NCBI GenBank assembly: GCA_002434305.1
Contig: DJJU01000006.1
Location: 124,001 to 188,000 of the forward strand
Origin: Alicycliphilus sp. UBA6560
GTDB taxonomy: Bacteria > Pseudomonadota > Gammaproteobacteria > Burkholderiales > Burkholderiaceae_C
Reading direction: 5' to 3'
Length of the DNA stretch: 64,000 bases
Position numbers and translations under genes: made by a program. Numbering within the stretch: the first letter of the stretch is position 1; every line of letters begins with the position of its first letter. The notes under the pieces are model-generated. The model did not search any database and was not told the origin of the DNA. It saw only the letters and a program-made list of their open reading frames with translations. Shown in pieces: positions 44,757 to 52,781 of the stretch.

Positions 44757-44846
44757 GAGCAGCTGGCGCTTGATTTGTAGGGGCTTCAATATGAAATTAC
44801 ATTGAAAGCCTCACCAATCAAGCACAAGCAGCTATTGTTTTTGATG
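44757..44846. repeat. Palindromic intergenic element, copy 10 (composite)
   Basis: Outer arms GAGCAGCTGGCGCTTGATT and AATCAAGCACAAGCAGCTAT are imperfect complements; an inner stem GGCTTCAAT/ATTGAAAGCC (44782-44811) replaces the short loop of simple copies. It separates purF from metZ and ends one base before the metZ Shine-Dalgarno (CAAGGAT). Same plan as copy 1. Confidence 0.75.
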
Positions 44847-44860
44847 CAAGGATCACCACC

Positions 44861-46075
44861 GTGACCGAATCCACCCTGCCGGAGGGCCTGCACCCCGAGA
44901 CCCTGGCCGTGCGCGAGGCCGTCGCCCGCAGCCACTTCGGCGAGCACAGCGAGGCGCTCTACCTGACCAGCAGCTTCGTGCAGACCGACTGCGCCAGCGC
45001 CGCGCGCCGCTTCGCCAACGAGGAGCCGGGCTACACCTACACCCGCACCGCCAACCCCACGGTCGCCAGCTTCGAGCGCCGCCTGGCCGCCATGGAGGGC
45101 ACGGAATGCGCCGTGGCCACGGGCACCGGCATGTCCGCTATCCTGCTGATGGCGCTCACCGTGCTCAAGAGCGGCGACCACGTGGTGGCCTCGCAGTCCA
45201 TGTTCGGCTCCACGCTGAAGCTGCTGGGCAGCGAGATGGCGCGCTTCGGAGTGGAGACGACCTTCGTCTCGCAGACCGACGTGCAGGCCTGGGAAGCAGC
45301 CATCCGCCCCAACACGCGCCTGCTGTTTGCCGAAACGCCCACCAACCCGCTGGGCGACCTGTGCGACATCGCCGCGCTAGCGAACATTGCGCACGCCCGC
45401 GGCATCCTGCTGGCGGTGGACAACAGCTTTTGCTCGCCAGTGCTGCAGCGCCCGGCGCTGCTGGGCGCCGACCTGGTGGTCTATTCCGGCACCAAGATCC
45501 TGGAGGGCCAGGGCCGCGTCATGTCCGGGGCCGTCTGCGGCACGCGGGCGCTGGTGGACAAGGTCATGGGCACCTTCATGCGCAGCGCGGGACTGAATCT
45601 GTCGCCGTTCAACGCCTGGGTGGTGCTCAAGGGCTTGGAGACGCTGGGCCTGCGCGTGCGCACGCAAAGCGCTGCGGCGCTGGAGCTGGCCGGGTGGCTG
45701 GAGCAGCATCCCAAGGTCGCCCGCGTGCATTACTCGGGCCTGGCCAGCCACCCGCAGCACCAGCTCGCCATGCGCCAGCAGGGCGGGCTGGGCGGGCCGG
45801 TGCTGGCGTTCGACGTGGTCGGGCAGGGGGCAGAGCAGCTGCGCGCCAACGCCTTCCACGTCATCGACAGCACCCGCGTGTGCTCCATCACCGCCAACCT
45901 GGGCGACGTGAAGACCACCATCACCCACCCGGCCAGCACCTCGCACGGGCGCCTGAGCGAGGAGCAGCGCCAGGCTGCCGGCATCGGGCAGGGGCTGATC
46001 CGCATCTCCGTGGGCCTGGAGCACCTGGACGACCTGAAGGCGGATTTGCTCCGCGGACTGGACACCCTCGCATGA
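44861..46075 (+). CDS. metZ: O-succinylhomoserine sulfhydrylase
   Basis: MetZ makes homocysteine from O-succinylhomoserine and sulfide in methionine synthesis. The 404-aa PLP enzyme of the cystathionine gamma-synthase family shows YTRTANPTV, ATGTGMSAILLM, the ETPTNPLGDLCDI stretch and the PLP Lys in VYSGTKILEGQGRVMSG; STSHGRLS lies near the C-terminus. It uses GTG as start, with CAAGGAT at a good distance. The stop overlaps gltX as ATGA. purF-metZ order is conserved in beta- and gammaproteobacteria. Confidence 0.93.
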   Translation: MTESTLPEGLHPETLAVREAVARSHFGEHSEALYLTSSFVQTDCASAARRFANEEPGYTYTRTANPTVASFERRLAAMEGTECAVATGTGMSAILLMALTVLKSGDHVVASQSMFGSTLKLLGSEMARFGVETTFVSQTDVQAWEAAIRPNTRLLFAETPTNPLGDLCDIAALANIAHARGILLAVDNSFCSPVLQRPALLGADLVVYSGTKILEGQGRVMSGAVCGTRALVDKVMGTFMRSAGLNLSPFNAWVVLKGLETLGLRVRTQSAAALELAGWLEQHPKVARVHYSGLASHPQHQLAMRQQGGLGGPVLAFDVVGQGAEQLRANAFHVIDSTRVCSITANLGDVKTTITHPASTSHGRLSEEQRQAAGIGQGLIRISVGLEHLDDLKADLLRGLDTLA

Positions 46076-47484
46076 CTACGAACACCAAAGTACGCACCCG
46101 TTTCGCCCCGTCGCCGACGGGCTTCATCCACCTGGGCAACATCCGCTCGGCGCTGTACCCCTGGGCGTTCGCGCGCTCGCAGGGCGGCACCTTCATCCTG
46201 CGCATCGAGGACACCGACCTGGAGCGCTCCACCCAGGCCGCCGTGGACGTGATCCTGGAAGGCATGCAGTGGCTGCAGCTGGACATCGACGAAGGTCCGT
46301 TCTTCCAGATGCAGCGCATGGACCGCTACAAGGAAGTGCTGTCCCGGCTGCAAGCCAGCGGCCACGTCTATCCCTGCTACATGAGCGTGGAAGAACTCGA
46401 CGCCCTGCGCGAGCGCCAAACCGCCGCCAAGGAAAAGCCCCGCTACGACGGCACCTGGCGGCCCGAGCCGGGCAAGGTGCTGCCTCCCATCCCTGAGGGC
46501 GTCAAGCCCGTGCTGCGCTTCAAGACGCCGCAGGGTGGCGTGGTTGCCTGGGACGACAAGTGCAAGGGCCGCATCGAGTTCCAGAACAGCGAGCTGGACG
46601 ACCTGGTCATCGCCCGCCCGGACGGCACGCCCACGTACAACTTCTGCGTCTGCGTGGACGACATCGACATGGGCATCACCCACGTCATCCGTGGCGACGA
46701 CCATGTGAACAACACGCCGCGCCAGATCCACATCTTCGAAGCGCTGGGCGCGCAGGTGCCGGTCTTCGCCCACCTGCCCACCGTGCTGAACGAGCAGGGC
46801 GAGAAGATGAGCAAGCGCAATGGCGCCAAGGCCGTCACGCAGTACCGCGACGAGGGCTACCTGCCCGACGCCATGGTCAACTATTTGGCCCGCCTGGGCT
46901 GGAGCCATGGCGACGACGAGATCTTCTCGCGCGCGCAATTCCTCGAATGGTTTGGCCTGGACCATCTGGGACGCAGCGCCGGCCAGTTTGACGAGGCCAA
47001 GCTGCGCTGGGTCAACGCCCAGCACTTGAAGGCCCTGGACGACGCCGAGCTGGCTGCGCTGGTGCGCCCCTTCGTGCTGCAGGTCGGTGTGAGCGCCGAG
47101 CAGCTCGACCAAGACGACCGCCTGCCCCGCATCTGCGCGCTGTTCAAGGACCGCTGCGAAACCCTGGTGGATTTGGCCGGCTGGGTGCGGCTGTTCTATG
47201 TGGACGCCATCGAGCGCAATCCCGAGGACGCCGCCAAGCACCTAACGGAGGCCCCGGCCCCGCTGCTGCAGGCCTTCGCCGCCGCCATCGCAACGGTGCA
47301 GTGGGATCGCGAGTCGATCGCCGCCGCCATCAAGCAGGTGCTGAAAGAGCAGGGCGCCAAGATGCCGCAGCTGGCCATGCCCGTGCGCGTGTTGACCCTG
47401 GGAACGGCCCACACGCCGTCGGTGGATGCAGTGCTGGAACTGCTGGGCCGCGAAAAAATCCTCGCGCGTTTGAAAAGCCTCTGA
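46072..47484 (+). CDS. gltX: Glutamyl-tRNA synthetase
   Basis: GltX charges tRNA-Glu. The 470-aa class I synthetase has the HIGH-type motif PSPTGFIHLGNIRSAL, YNFCVCVDDIDMGITHVIRGDDH and the KMSKR motif GEKMSKRNGAKAV. A helical anticodon-binding domain makes up the C-terminal third. It overlaps metZ by 4 bp. It is followed within 200 bp by tRNA genes, one of which encodes tRNA-Glu, its own substrate. The tRNA promoter lies over its last codons. Confidence 0.96.
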   Translation: MTTNTKVRTRFAPSPTGFIHLGNIRSALYPWAFARSQGGTFILRIEDTDLERSTQAAVDVILEGMQWLQLDIDEGPFFQMQRMDRYKEVLSRLQASGHVYPCYMSVEELDALRERQTAAKEKPRYDGTWRPEPGKVLPPIPEGVKPVLRFKTPQGGVVAWDDKCKGRIEFQNSELDDLVIARPDGTPTYNFCVCVDDIDMGITHVIRGDDHVNNTPRQIHIFEALGAQVPVFAHLPTVLNEQGEKMSKRNGAKAVTQYRDEGYLPDAMVNYLARLGWSHGDDEIFSRAQFLEWFGLDHLGRSAGQFDEAKLRWVNAQHLKALDDAELAALVRPFVLQVGVSAEQLDQDDRLPRICALFKDRCETLVDLAGWVRLFYVDAIERNPEDAAKHLTEAPAPLLQAFAAAIATVQWDRESIAAAIKQVLKEQGAKMPQLAMPVRVLTLGTAHTPSVDAVLELLGREKILARLKSL

Positions 47485-47499
47485 AAACCTGTCTATAAT
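47470..47499 (+). promoter_or_regulatory. Sigma-70 promoter of the tRNA-Ala-Glu-Asp cluster
   Basis: TTGAAA (47470-47475) and TATAAT (47494-47499) are separated by 18 bp, the closest match to the sigma-70 consensus in the window. The -35 box lies inside the end of gltX. The first tRNA begins about 45 bp further on. Confidence 0.85.
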
Positions 47500-47550
47500 T
47501 CGAGGCTCAGCAGATGACGGGCAAGTGAAAACGAGTCACATCATCTAAGT

Positions 47551-47626
<76 letters not shown>

Positions 47627-47658
47627 CTGGTTGTTTTGAACGCAAGTTCTTAGGTTTT

Positions 47659-47734
47659 GACCCTATCGTCTAGAGGCCTAGGACACTACCCTTTCACGGT
47701 AGGTACCGGGGTTCGAATCCCCGTAGGGTCGCCA
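47659..47734 (+). tRNA. tRNA-Glu (TTC)
   Basis: A 76-nt cloverleaf: acceptor GACCCTA/TAGGGTC, D-arm ATCGTCTAGAGGCCTAGGAC typical of tRNA-Glu, anticodon loop CTTTCAC (TTC), T-arm GGGGTTCGAATCCCC, encoded CCA. Confidence 0.96.
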
Positions 47735-47784
47735 AGTTTGGCTGCACTTGGACTCATTCTTGAGTCGCAAAGCAGCTCCGACGC

Positions 47785-47861
47785 GGAGTGGTAGTTCAGT
47801 CGGTTAGAATACCGGCCTGTCACGCCGGGGGTCGCGGGTTCGAGTCCCGTCCACTCCGCCA
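47785..47861 (+). tRNA. tRNA-Asp (GTC)
   Basis: A 77-nt cloverleaf: acceptor GGAGTGG/CCACTCC, D-arm AGTTCAGTCGGTTAGAAT, anticodon loop CTGTCAC (GTC), T-arm CGGGTTCGAGTCCCG, encoded CCA. Confidence 0.96.
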
Positions 47862-47873
47862 TAGGTTCCAAGC

Positions 47874-47910
47874 AAACGGGCCACATCGCACGATGTGGCC
47901 CGTTTTGTTT
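47874..47910 (+). terminator. Rho-independent terminator after the tRNA cluster
   Basis: AAACGGGCCACATCG (47874-47888) pairs with CGATGTGGCCCGTTT around CA and is followed by TGTTT. The long symmetric stem could also stop transcription from the minus-strand gene on its right. Confidence 0.92.
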
Positions 47911-47955
47911 GGTGCTTGTGCATTGCGCATGAAAAACGCCTGCAACGCAGGCGTG

Positions 47956-47979
47956 TCAAGCGTTAGGTGCTATCGAAAC
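47956..47979 (+). repeat. Degenerate right half of the palindromic element (possible copy)
   Basis: TCAAGCGTTAGGTGCTATCG matches the element core TCAAGCGCTGGCAGCTATC at most positions. It lies just after the stop of the SDR gene on the minus strand, the typical location, but no left arm is seen. Confidence 0.35.
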
Positions 47980-47983
47980 GATA

Positions 47984-48742
47984 TCACTTCGGTGCCAGAC
48001 GGATGGCGCCGTCCAGGCGGATCACTTCGCCATTGAGCATGTCGTTCTCGAAGATGTGACGCACCAGCTTGGCATAGTCCTCGGGCGTGCCCAGGCGGCT
48101 GGGGAAGGGCACGCCAGCGGCCAGCGCGTCCTGCACCTCCTGCGGCATGCCGAACAGCATGGGCGTGCCGAAGATGCCGGGGGCGATGGTCATGTTGCGG
48201 ATGCCGTTGCGTGCCAGGTCACGGGCGATGGGCAGCGTCATGCCGACCACGCCGCCCTTGGAGGCCGCGTACGCCGCCTGGCCGATCTGCCCGTCGTAGG
48301 CAGCCACGCTGGCGGTGGAGATCATCACGCCGCGCTCGCCTGTGGCCTCGGGCTCGTTCTTGCTCATGGCCTCGGCGGCCAGGCGGATCATGTTGAAGCT
48401 GCCCACCAGGTTGACCGTGATGGTCTTGCTGAAGGTGGCCAGAGCGTGGGCGCCGTTCTTGCCCACGGTCTTCTCGGCCGGGGCAATGCCGGCGCAGTTC
48501 ACCAGGCCCATCAGCTTGCCCAGCGACACGGCCTTGGCCACCACGGCCTGACCGTCGGTCTCGCTGCTCACGTCGCAGCGCACAAAGGCACCACCGATTT
48601 CGCGCGCCACGGCCTCGCCCTTGTCTGCCTGCATGTCGGCGATGACCACCGTGCCGCCGGCCTGCGCCAGCATGCGTGCCGTGCCTTCTCCCAGGCCGGA
48701 TGCGCCGCCCGTAACGATGAATACCTTGCCTTTGATGTCCAT
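47984..48742 (-). CDS. SDR-family 3-hydroxyacyl-CoA dehydrogenase (HSD10-like)
   Basis: This 252-aa NAD-dependent SDR resembles type II 3-hydroxyacyl-CoA dehydrogenase/HSD10, used in fatty-acid and isoleucine breakdown. It has TGGASGLG (cofactor), NCAGIAPAEKTVGKNGAHAL, catalytic Ser in STASVAAYDGQIGQAAYAASKGG with Tyr and Lys of YAASK, and MLFGMPQEVQDALAAGVPFPSRLG, which is characteristic of this subgroup. The start at 48742 was chosen at the MDIKGKV homology start. A terminator separates it from the upstream iron-uptake gene. Confidence 0.85.
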   Translation of the reverse strand: MDIKGKVFIVTGGASGLGEGTARMLAQAGGTVVIADMQADKGEAVAREIGGAFVRCDVSSETDGQAVVAKAVSLGKLMGLVNCAGIAPAEKTVGKNGAHALATFSKTITVNLVGSFNMIRLAAEAMSKNEPEATGERGVMISTASVAAYDGQIGQAAYAASKGGVVGMTLPIARDLARNGIRNMTIAPGIFGTPMLFGMPQEVQDALAAGVPFPSRLGTPEDYAKLVRHIFENDMLNGEVIRLDGAIRLAPK

Positions 48743-48799
48743 GTGGCTGTCTCCTGTGGTGCCGTTGACGTAAACGTCAATTATCACCGACGCATGGGT

Positions 48800-48827
48800 A
48801 AAAAAATGCCCGGCAGAGCCGGGCATC
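48800..48827 (-). terminator. Rho-independent terminator of the iron-binding-protein gene
   Basis: On the minus strand ATGCCCGGC/GCCGGGCAT closes around TCT and is followed by seven T's. It starts about 20 bp after the stop of the binding-protein gene. Confidence 0.9.
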
Positions 48828-48847
48828 TGGGAGAGCAGGGTAGGTGA

Positions 48848-49900
48848 TCAGCGGAAGCCCACGCGGTCCAGCATTTGCTGCACCTTGACCTGGTTGGCGC
48901 CTACCGCGCCGATCGGGATGGTTTCCGCCTTGAAGGGCTTGCCGCCCGTCATTGCCTTCAGCGCCGGGTTTTCCAGTTCTACGCCCTTGGCGGCAGGCCA
49001 CTCGTTGTTGGCGTTGGCGAAGTAGTTCTGCGCCTCGGGGCTGGCGAGGTATTCCAGGAACTTGACGGCATTGTCCTTGTGCTTGGCGTGGCGCGCCACG
49101 CCGCCACCGGCGATGTTCAGGTGCGTGCCCCAGGATTCCTGGTTGGGGAACACCACGCCCACCTTCTGCATGATGGCTTTGTCGTCAGCCTTGTCGGAAC
49201 GCATGATGCGCGCCAGGTAGTAGCTGTTGGTGACGGCCACTTCGCACTCACCCGTGGCCACGGCCTTGATCTGGTCGGTATCGCCGCCCTTGGGCCAGCG
49301 TGCCATGTTGTCCACCATGCCCTTGAGCCAGGCCTGGGTCTTTTGCTCGCCCATGTGCTCCATGACGGCGCCGAACAGGCTCAGGTTGTAGGGGTGCGAG
49401 CCAGAGCGGATGCACAGGCGGTCGCGGTTCTTGGGGTCGCCCAGCTCTTCATAGGTGTCCACGTCCTCGGGCTTGACCTTGGCCTTGTTGTAGACGATGA
49501 CGCGGGCCCGCGTGGAGAGGCCGAACCAGGCGATGCCGCCATCCGGCGCCGGCTGGGCGCGCAGGTTGGCCGGGATGACGTCTTCCAGCAGCTTCGAGCG
49601 CACAGGCAGAAACAGGCCCTCGACCTCGCCGCGGTAGAAGCGCGCGGCATCCACCAGCAGGATGACATCGGCGGGCGAGGCCGCGCCTTCGGCCTTCAGG
49701 CGCGCCATGATGCCGGCGTCGTCCGAGTCCACACGGTTGATCTTGATGCCGGTGGTCTTGGTGAAGCCTTCGTACAGCGCCTCGTCCGTGGCGTAGTGGC
49801 GGGCGGAGTAGAGGTTGAGCACCTTTTCCTCCTGCGCACTGGCCGTGCCGGCGGCAGCCAGGACGCAGGTGAGCAGCAGGGTCTTGAGGCGGATGGACAT
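48848..49900 (-). CDS. fbpA: Iron(III) ABC transporter substrate-binding protein (FbpA/FutA type)
   Basis: This 350-aa periplasmic receptor has a Sec signal peptide of about 22 residues (LLLTCVLAAAGTASAQ). The mature part is of the ferric-binding type: KVLNLYSARHYATDEALYEGFTKTTGIKINRV, VILLVDAARFY, GLSTRARVIVYNK, RLCIRSGSHPYN, and TNSYYLARI, whose paired Tyr bind Fe3+ in this family. No permease or ATPase gene is adjacent. A palindrome with a Fur-box-like look lies in its promoter, which supports iron control. Confidence 0.88.
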   Translation of the reverse strand: MSIRLKTLLLTCVLAAAGTASAQEEKVLNLYSARHYATDEALYEGFTKTTGIKINRVDSDDAGIMARLKAEGAASPADVILLVDAARFYRGEVEGLFLPVRSKLLEDVIPANLRAQPAPDGGIAWFGLSTRARVIVYNKAKVKPEDVDTYEELGDPKNRDRLCIRSGSHPYNLSLFGAVMEHMGEQKTQAWLKGMVDNMARWPKGGDTDQIKAVATGECEVAVTNSYYLARIMRSDKADDKAIMQKVGVVFPNQESWGTHLNIAGGGVARHAKHKDNAVKFLEYLASPEAQNYFANANNEWPAAKGVELENPALKAMTGGKPFKAETIPIGAVGANQVKVQQMLDRVGFR

Positions 49901-49936
49901 GGGCCGGGGTTCTTTCTGCGAAATAGAAACGTCGGG

Positions 49937-49965
49937 ATGATAAGGCAAACGAGAATCGTTCCCAA
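49937..49965 (-). promoter_or_regulatory. fbpA promoter with Fur-box-like palindrome
   Basis: On the minus strand TTGGGA (49965-49960), 17 bp and TATCAT (49942-49937) fit a sigma-70 promoter. The spacer contains the 13-bp palindrome AACGAGAATCGTT (49948-49960), AT-rich and similar to half of the Fur consensus. Iron-bound Fur here would block the promoter. Confidence 0.5.
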
Positions 49966-50010
49966 AAAAGCCGGTGCCTGAGCGGGACTCTCTGCAGGCA
50001 AAAAATGGGC

Positions 50011-50039
50011 AAAAAAAAGCCCAGTCAAGGACTGGGCTT
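50011..50039 (-). terminator. Rho-independent terminator of phaP
   Basis: On the minus strand AAGCCCAGTC/GACTGGGCTT closes around CTT and is followed by eight T's. It lies about 115 bp beyond the phaP stop, unusually far; the intervening stretch has no frame of note. Confidence 0.9.
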
Positions 50040-50152
50040 GAAAGGATCCAGAAACGGAGTTTCGAGAGGATCCAAGGAGACAACTGGAGGATCTGGCGAG
50101 CCAGATCAGGTAGGTGCAATTATACGGGTAAACCCTGTGAATTGTCCAGCGA

Positions 50153-50707
50153 TCAGCGCTTGCGTTGCGTGCTGGCCACTTCGGCCGTGGCGCGGCTGGC
50201 GCTGGTGGCCATGGCGTTGAAGTTGGCTTCGGCAACGTCGCTGGCCTGCTTGACGGCTTTTTGCACCGACTCAAAAGCGTTGTTGGCGGCGGAGACGGCG
50301 CTCTTGATCACGGCAACCGAAGTCTCCGAGCCGGCGGGAGCATTCTTGACGGCGGTGTCCACGAAGTTGCTGACGTTCTGCTGGACCTGGGCAGCCTGCG
50401 CTTCAAAAGCCTTGCCGAACTCGGTGCCGGTGCCCGAAGCGATCTCGTACAGGTGGCGGCTGTAGGCCACGGCCTTTTCGGCCAGGGGCTGGAACTGGCT
50501 GGCCTGCAGGGCCAGCAGCTGCTGCACGTCCTTGGCGGACAGCACGGCCTGGGTGTGGGTCGCGGCTTCGGTCAGAGCGGCGCGCGAGGCGGCCACATTC
50601 AGTTCCACAAGCTTTTCCATGCCTTCGAAAGCCTTGCTGGTCAGGCCGAACAGGGTTTCCAGGTTGGCCTTGTGGGAAGCGAGCAGTTGGTCTTGGGTCA
50701 GTGTCAT
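50153..50707 (-). CDS. phaP: Phasin PhaP
   Basis: PhaP coats polyhydroxyalkanoate granules and controls their size. The 184-aa, all-helical protein shows the phasin pattern: LLASHKANLETLFGLTSKAFEGMEKLVELNVAASRAALTEA (phasin_2 start), QPLAEKAVAYSRHLYEIASGTGTEFGKAFEAQ and an Ala-rich C-terminus. A promoter flanked by two PhaR-type operators lies 100-150 bp upstream (50787-50858). Its repressor gene, phaR, is 12.5 kb away in the same window. CAGGAGAGAAGACATG-type sequence gives a good ribosome-binding site. Confidence 0.93.
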   Translation of the reverse strand: MTLTQDQLLASHKANLETLFGLTSKAFEGMEKLVELNVAASRAALTEAATHTQAVLSAKDVQQLLALQASQFQPLAEKAVAYSRHLYEIASGTGTEFGKAFEAQAAQVQQNVSNFVDTAVKNAPAGSETSVAVIKSAVSAANNAFESVQKAVKQASDVAEANFNAMATSASRATAEVASTQRKR

Positions 50708-50786
50708 GTCTTCTCTCCTGTGAGATGCCCCCGAAAAGAGGCGGGGTTGAGATGGCTGCGCTGTCCGGCCCTAAGGCACTTGCTCA

Positions 50787-50858
50787 TGTTGCAGTGCAGC
50801 ATAAGGCGAATTCTACAATGCTGAGGCGAACTTGCAAGAATTTTGTTGCAGTGCAGCA
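50787..50858 (-). promoter_or_regulatory. phaP promoter between two PhaR-type operators
   Basis: TGTTGCAGTGCAGCA occurs twice, identical and in the same orientation, at 50787-50801 and 50844-50858. Between them, on the minus strand, TTGCAA (50837-50832) and TAGAAT (50815-50810) with a 16-bp spacer form a sigma-70 promoter for phaP. One operator therefore covers the start site and the other lies just upstream of -35. The same motif (one change, inverted) stands at the phaR promoter. Confidence 0.7.
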
Positions 50859-50928
50859 ATTTACTTCGTAACAAGGTTTGAACGGTACCGCGGCCGGGCG
50901 CCGGCCTGGCTGGCACAATCGTTCGCCC

Positions 50929-51417
50929 ATGAACGCTCCGCAATCCGCCAGCGCCCAGGACGGCCGCCAAGCCCGGCCCGCGCCGCAGCACCGCTCGTCC
51001 TATGCCGCCTTTCGCACCATCGGCTCGCGCTGGGCCGACAACGACATCTACGGCCACGTCAACAACGTCGTTTACTACTCGTGGTTCGATACCGCGGTGA
51101 ACGGCCACCTGATAGAGCAGGGCGCGCTGGACATCCACGGCGGCGACACCATTGGCCTGGTGATAGAGACACAGTGCAACTATTTCGCACCGCTGGCCTT
51201 TCCGCAGACGGTGGAGGCCGGCCTGCGCGTGGCGCGCCTGGGCACCAGCAGCGTGCGCTACGAGGTCGGCCTGTTCGCCCAGGGCGAGGCCCTGAGCGCC
51301 GCCTGCGGCCACTTCATCCATGTCTACGTGGACCGGCAGGAACGCCGCCCGCGGCCGCTGCCAGAGCGCCTTTTGCAGGTGCTTCAGGCCCTGCAGATGC
51401 CCCCGGCGCCTCGCTAG
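50929..51417 (+). CDS. 4-hydroxybenzoyl-CoA-type acyl-CoA thioesterase
   Basis: This 162-aa hot-dog protein has the active-site pattern RWADNDIYGHVNNVVYYSWFDTAVN, with the Asp of ADND at the catalytic place, followed by GLVIETQCNYFAPLAF and VRYEVGLFAQGEALSAACGHFIHVYVDR. It would hydrolyse an acyl-CoA; the natural acyl group is unknown. It is divergent from phaP across a 221-bp region that holds the PhaR-type operators, so it could share that control. The start at 50929 begins where the family similarity does. Confidence 0.83.
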   Translation: MNAPQSASAQDGRQARPAPQHRSSYAAFRTIGSRWADNDIYGHVNNVVYYSWFDTAVNGHLIEQGALDIHGGDTIGLVIETQCNYFAPLAFPQTVEAGLRVARLGTSSVRYEVGLFAQGEALSAACGHFIHVYVDRQERRPRPLPERLLQVLQALQMPPAPR

Positions 51418-51535
51418 TGCCCGCAGGACGGGTCGCGGCGTTGGTGCAACAATCGGGGCCGCTGCCGCCAGCCTCGTGCCTTTCTTTTTCTCCCGCGCGC
51501 GTTCTCGTCTCCGGTGCGCCGCCGCGTCTGCTTCC

Positions 51536-52717
51536 ATGATCATCACCAGCCTGCTCGACACCGACCTGTACAAGTTCACCATGATGCAGGTGGTGCTGCA
51601 TCAGTTTCCCGGCGCGCAGGTGGAGTACCGCTTCAAGTGCCGCAACCCCGGCGTGCAGCTGGCGACCTGCGTGAGCGAGATCCGCGACGAGATCCGCGCG
51701 CTGTGCAGCCTGTCCTTCCAGGACGCGGAGTTGAGCTACCTGCGCTCGCTGCGCTTCATCAAAAGCGATTTCGTGGACTTCCTGGGGCTGTTTCGCCTCA
51801 ACGAGAAGTACATCCGCGTGAGCGCGCTGCCCTCGGGCGAGATCGACATCACCATCGCCGGGCCCTGGCTGCACACCATCCTGTTCGAGATTCCGGTGCT
51901 GTCCATCGTCAACGAGGTGTACTTCCGCCATCTGCACAACGTGCCGGACTACCTGGAGGGCCGCCGCCGGCTGGACGAGAAGATGGCGCAGCTGCAGCAG
52001 ACCGGCCTGGAAGGCCTGAAGATTGCCGATTACGGCACGCGCCGGCGCTTTTCGCGCGCCTGGCACGAGGAAATCCTGCACGTGCTGCGCGCCCGCGCGC
52101 CCGAACAGCTGGCCGGCACCAGCAACGTGCTGTTCGCCATGAAGCTGGGCCTGACCCCCCTGGGCACCATGGCGCACGAATACCTGCAGGCCTGCCAGGC
52201 GCTGGGCCCGCGCCTGCGCGACACGCAGGTCTTTGGCTTCGAGGTATGGGCCAAGGAATACCGCGGCGACCTCGGCATCGCGCTGTCCGACGTGTACGGC
52301 ATGAACGCCTTTTTGCGCGACTTCGACCTGTATTTCTGCAAGCTGTTCGACGGTGCGCGCCACGATTCGGGCGATCCGTTCGCCTGGGGCGAGCGCATGC
52401 TGCAGCACCTGCGCGACAACCGCGTGGACCCGCGCACCAAGACGCTGATCTTCAGCGACGGCCTGACGGTGCCGCGCATCGTGGAGCTGCATCGCCAGTT
52501 CCATGGCCGGTGCCAGCTGGCCTTCGGCATCGGCACCAACCTGACCAACGATCTGGGCTACGAGCCGCTGCAGATCGTCATCAAAATGACGCGCTGCAAC
52601 GGCCAGCCGGTGGCCAAGGTGTCGGACGCGCCCGGCAAGAACATGTGCGACGACGAGAAATACCTGGCCTACCTGCGCCAGGTGTTCGAGATTCCATCCG
52701 TGCCTGAAGGCGCGTGA
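51536..52717 (+). CDS. pncB: Nicotinate phosphoribosyltransferase
   Basis: PncB makes nicotinate mononucleotide from nicotinate and PRPP with ATP, for NAD salvage. The 393-aa protein begins with the family pattern LLDTDLYKFTMMQVVLHQFPGAQVEYRFKCR and contains DYGTRRRFS, TSNVLFAMKLGLTPLGTMAHE (phospho-His site in the AHE of this stretch) and DGARHDSGDPFAWGE. Length agrees with E. coli PncB (400 aa). It stands alone between the thioesterase and the antiporter gene. Confidence 0.95.
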   Translation: MIITSLLDTDLYKFTMMQVVLHQFPGAQVEYRFKCRNPGVQLATCVSEIRDEIRALCSLSFQDAELSYLRSLRFIKSDFVDFLGLFRLNEKYIRVSALPSGEIDITIAGPWLHTILFEIPVLSIVNEVYFRHLHNVPDYLEGRRRLDEKMAQLQQTGLEGLKIADYGTRRRFSRAWHEEILHVLRARAPEQLAGTSNVLFAMKLGLTPLGTMAHEYLQACQALGPRLRDTQVFGFEVWAKEYRGDLGIALSDVYGMNAFLRDFDLYFCKLFDGARHDSGDPFAWGERMLQHLRDNRVDPRTKTLIFSDGLTVPRIVELHRQFHGRCQLAFGIGTNLTNDLGYEPLQIVIKMTRCNGQPVAKVSDAPGKNMCDDEKYLAYLRQVFEIPSVPEGA

Positions 52718-52781
52718 GCGTCCTGCAGCCGCACGCTGGCCGGGCGGTGGCAGGACAACGACCAGAGAGAGATCCAAGGAG

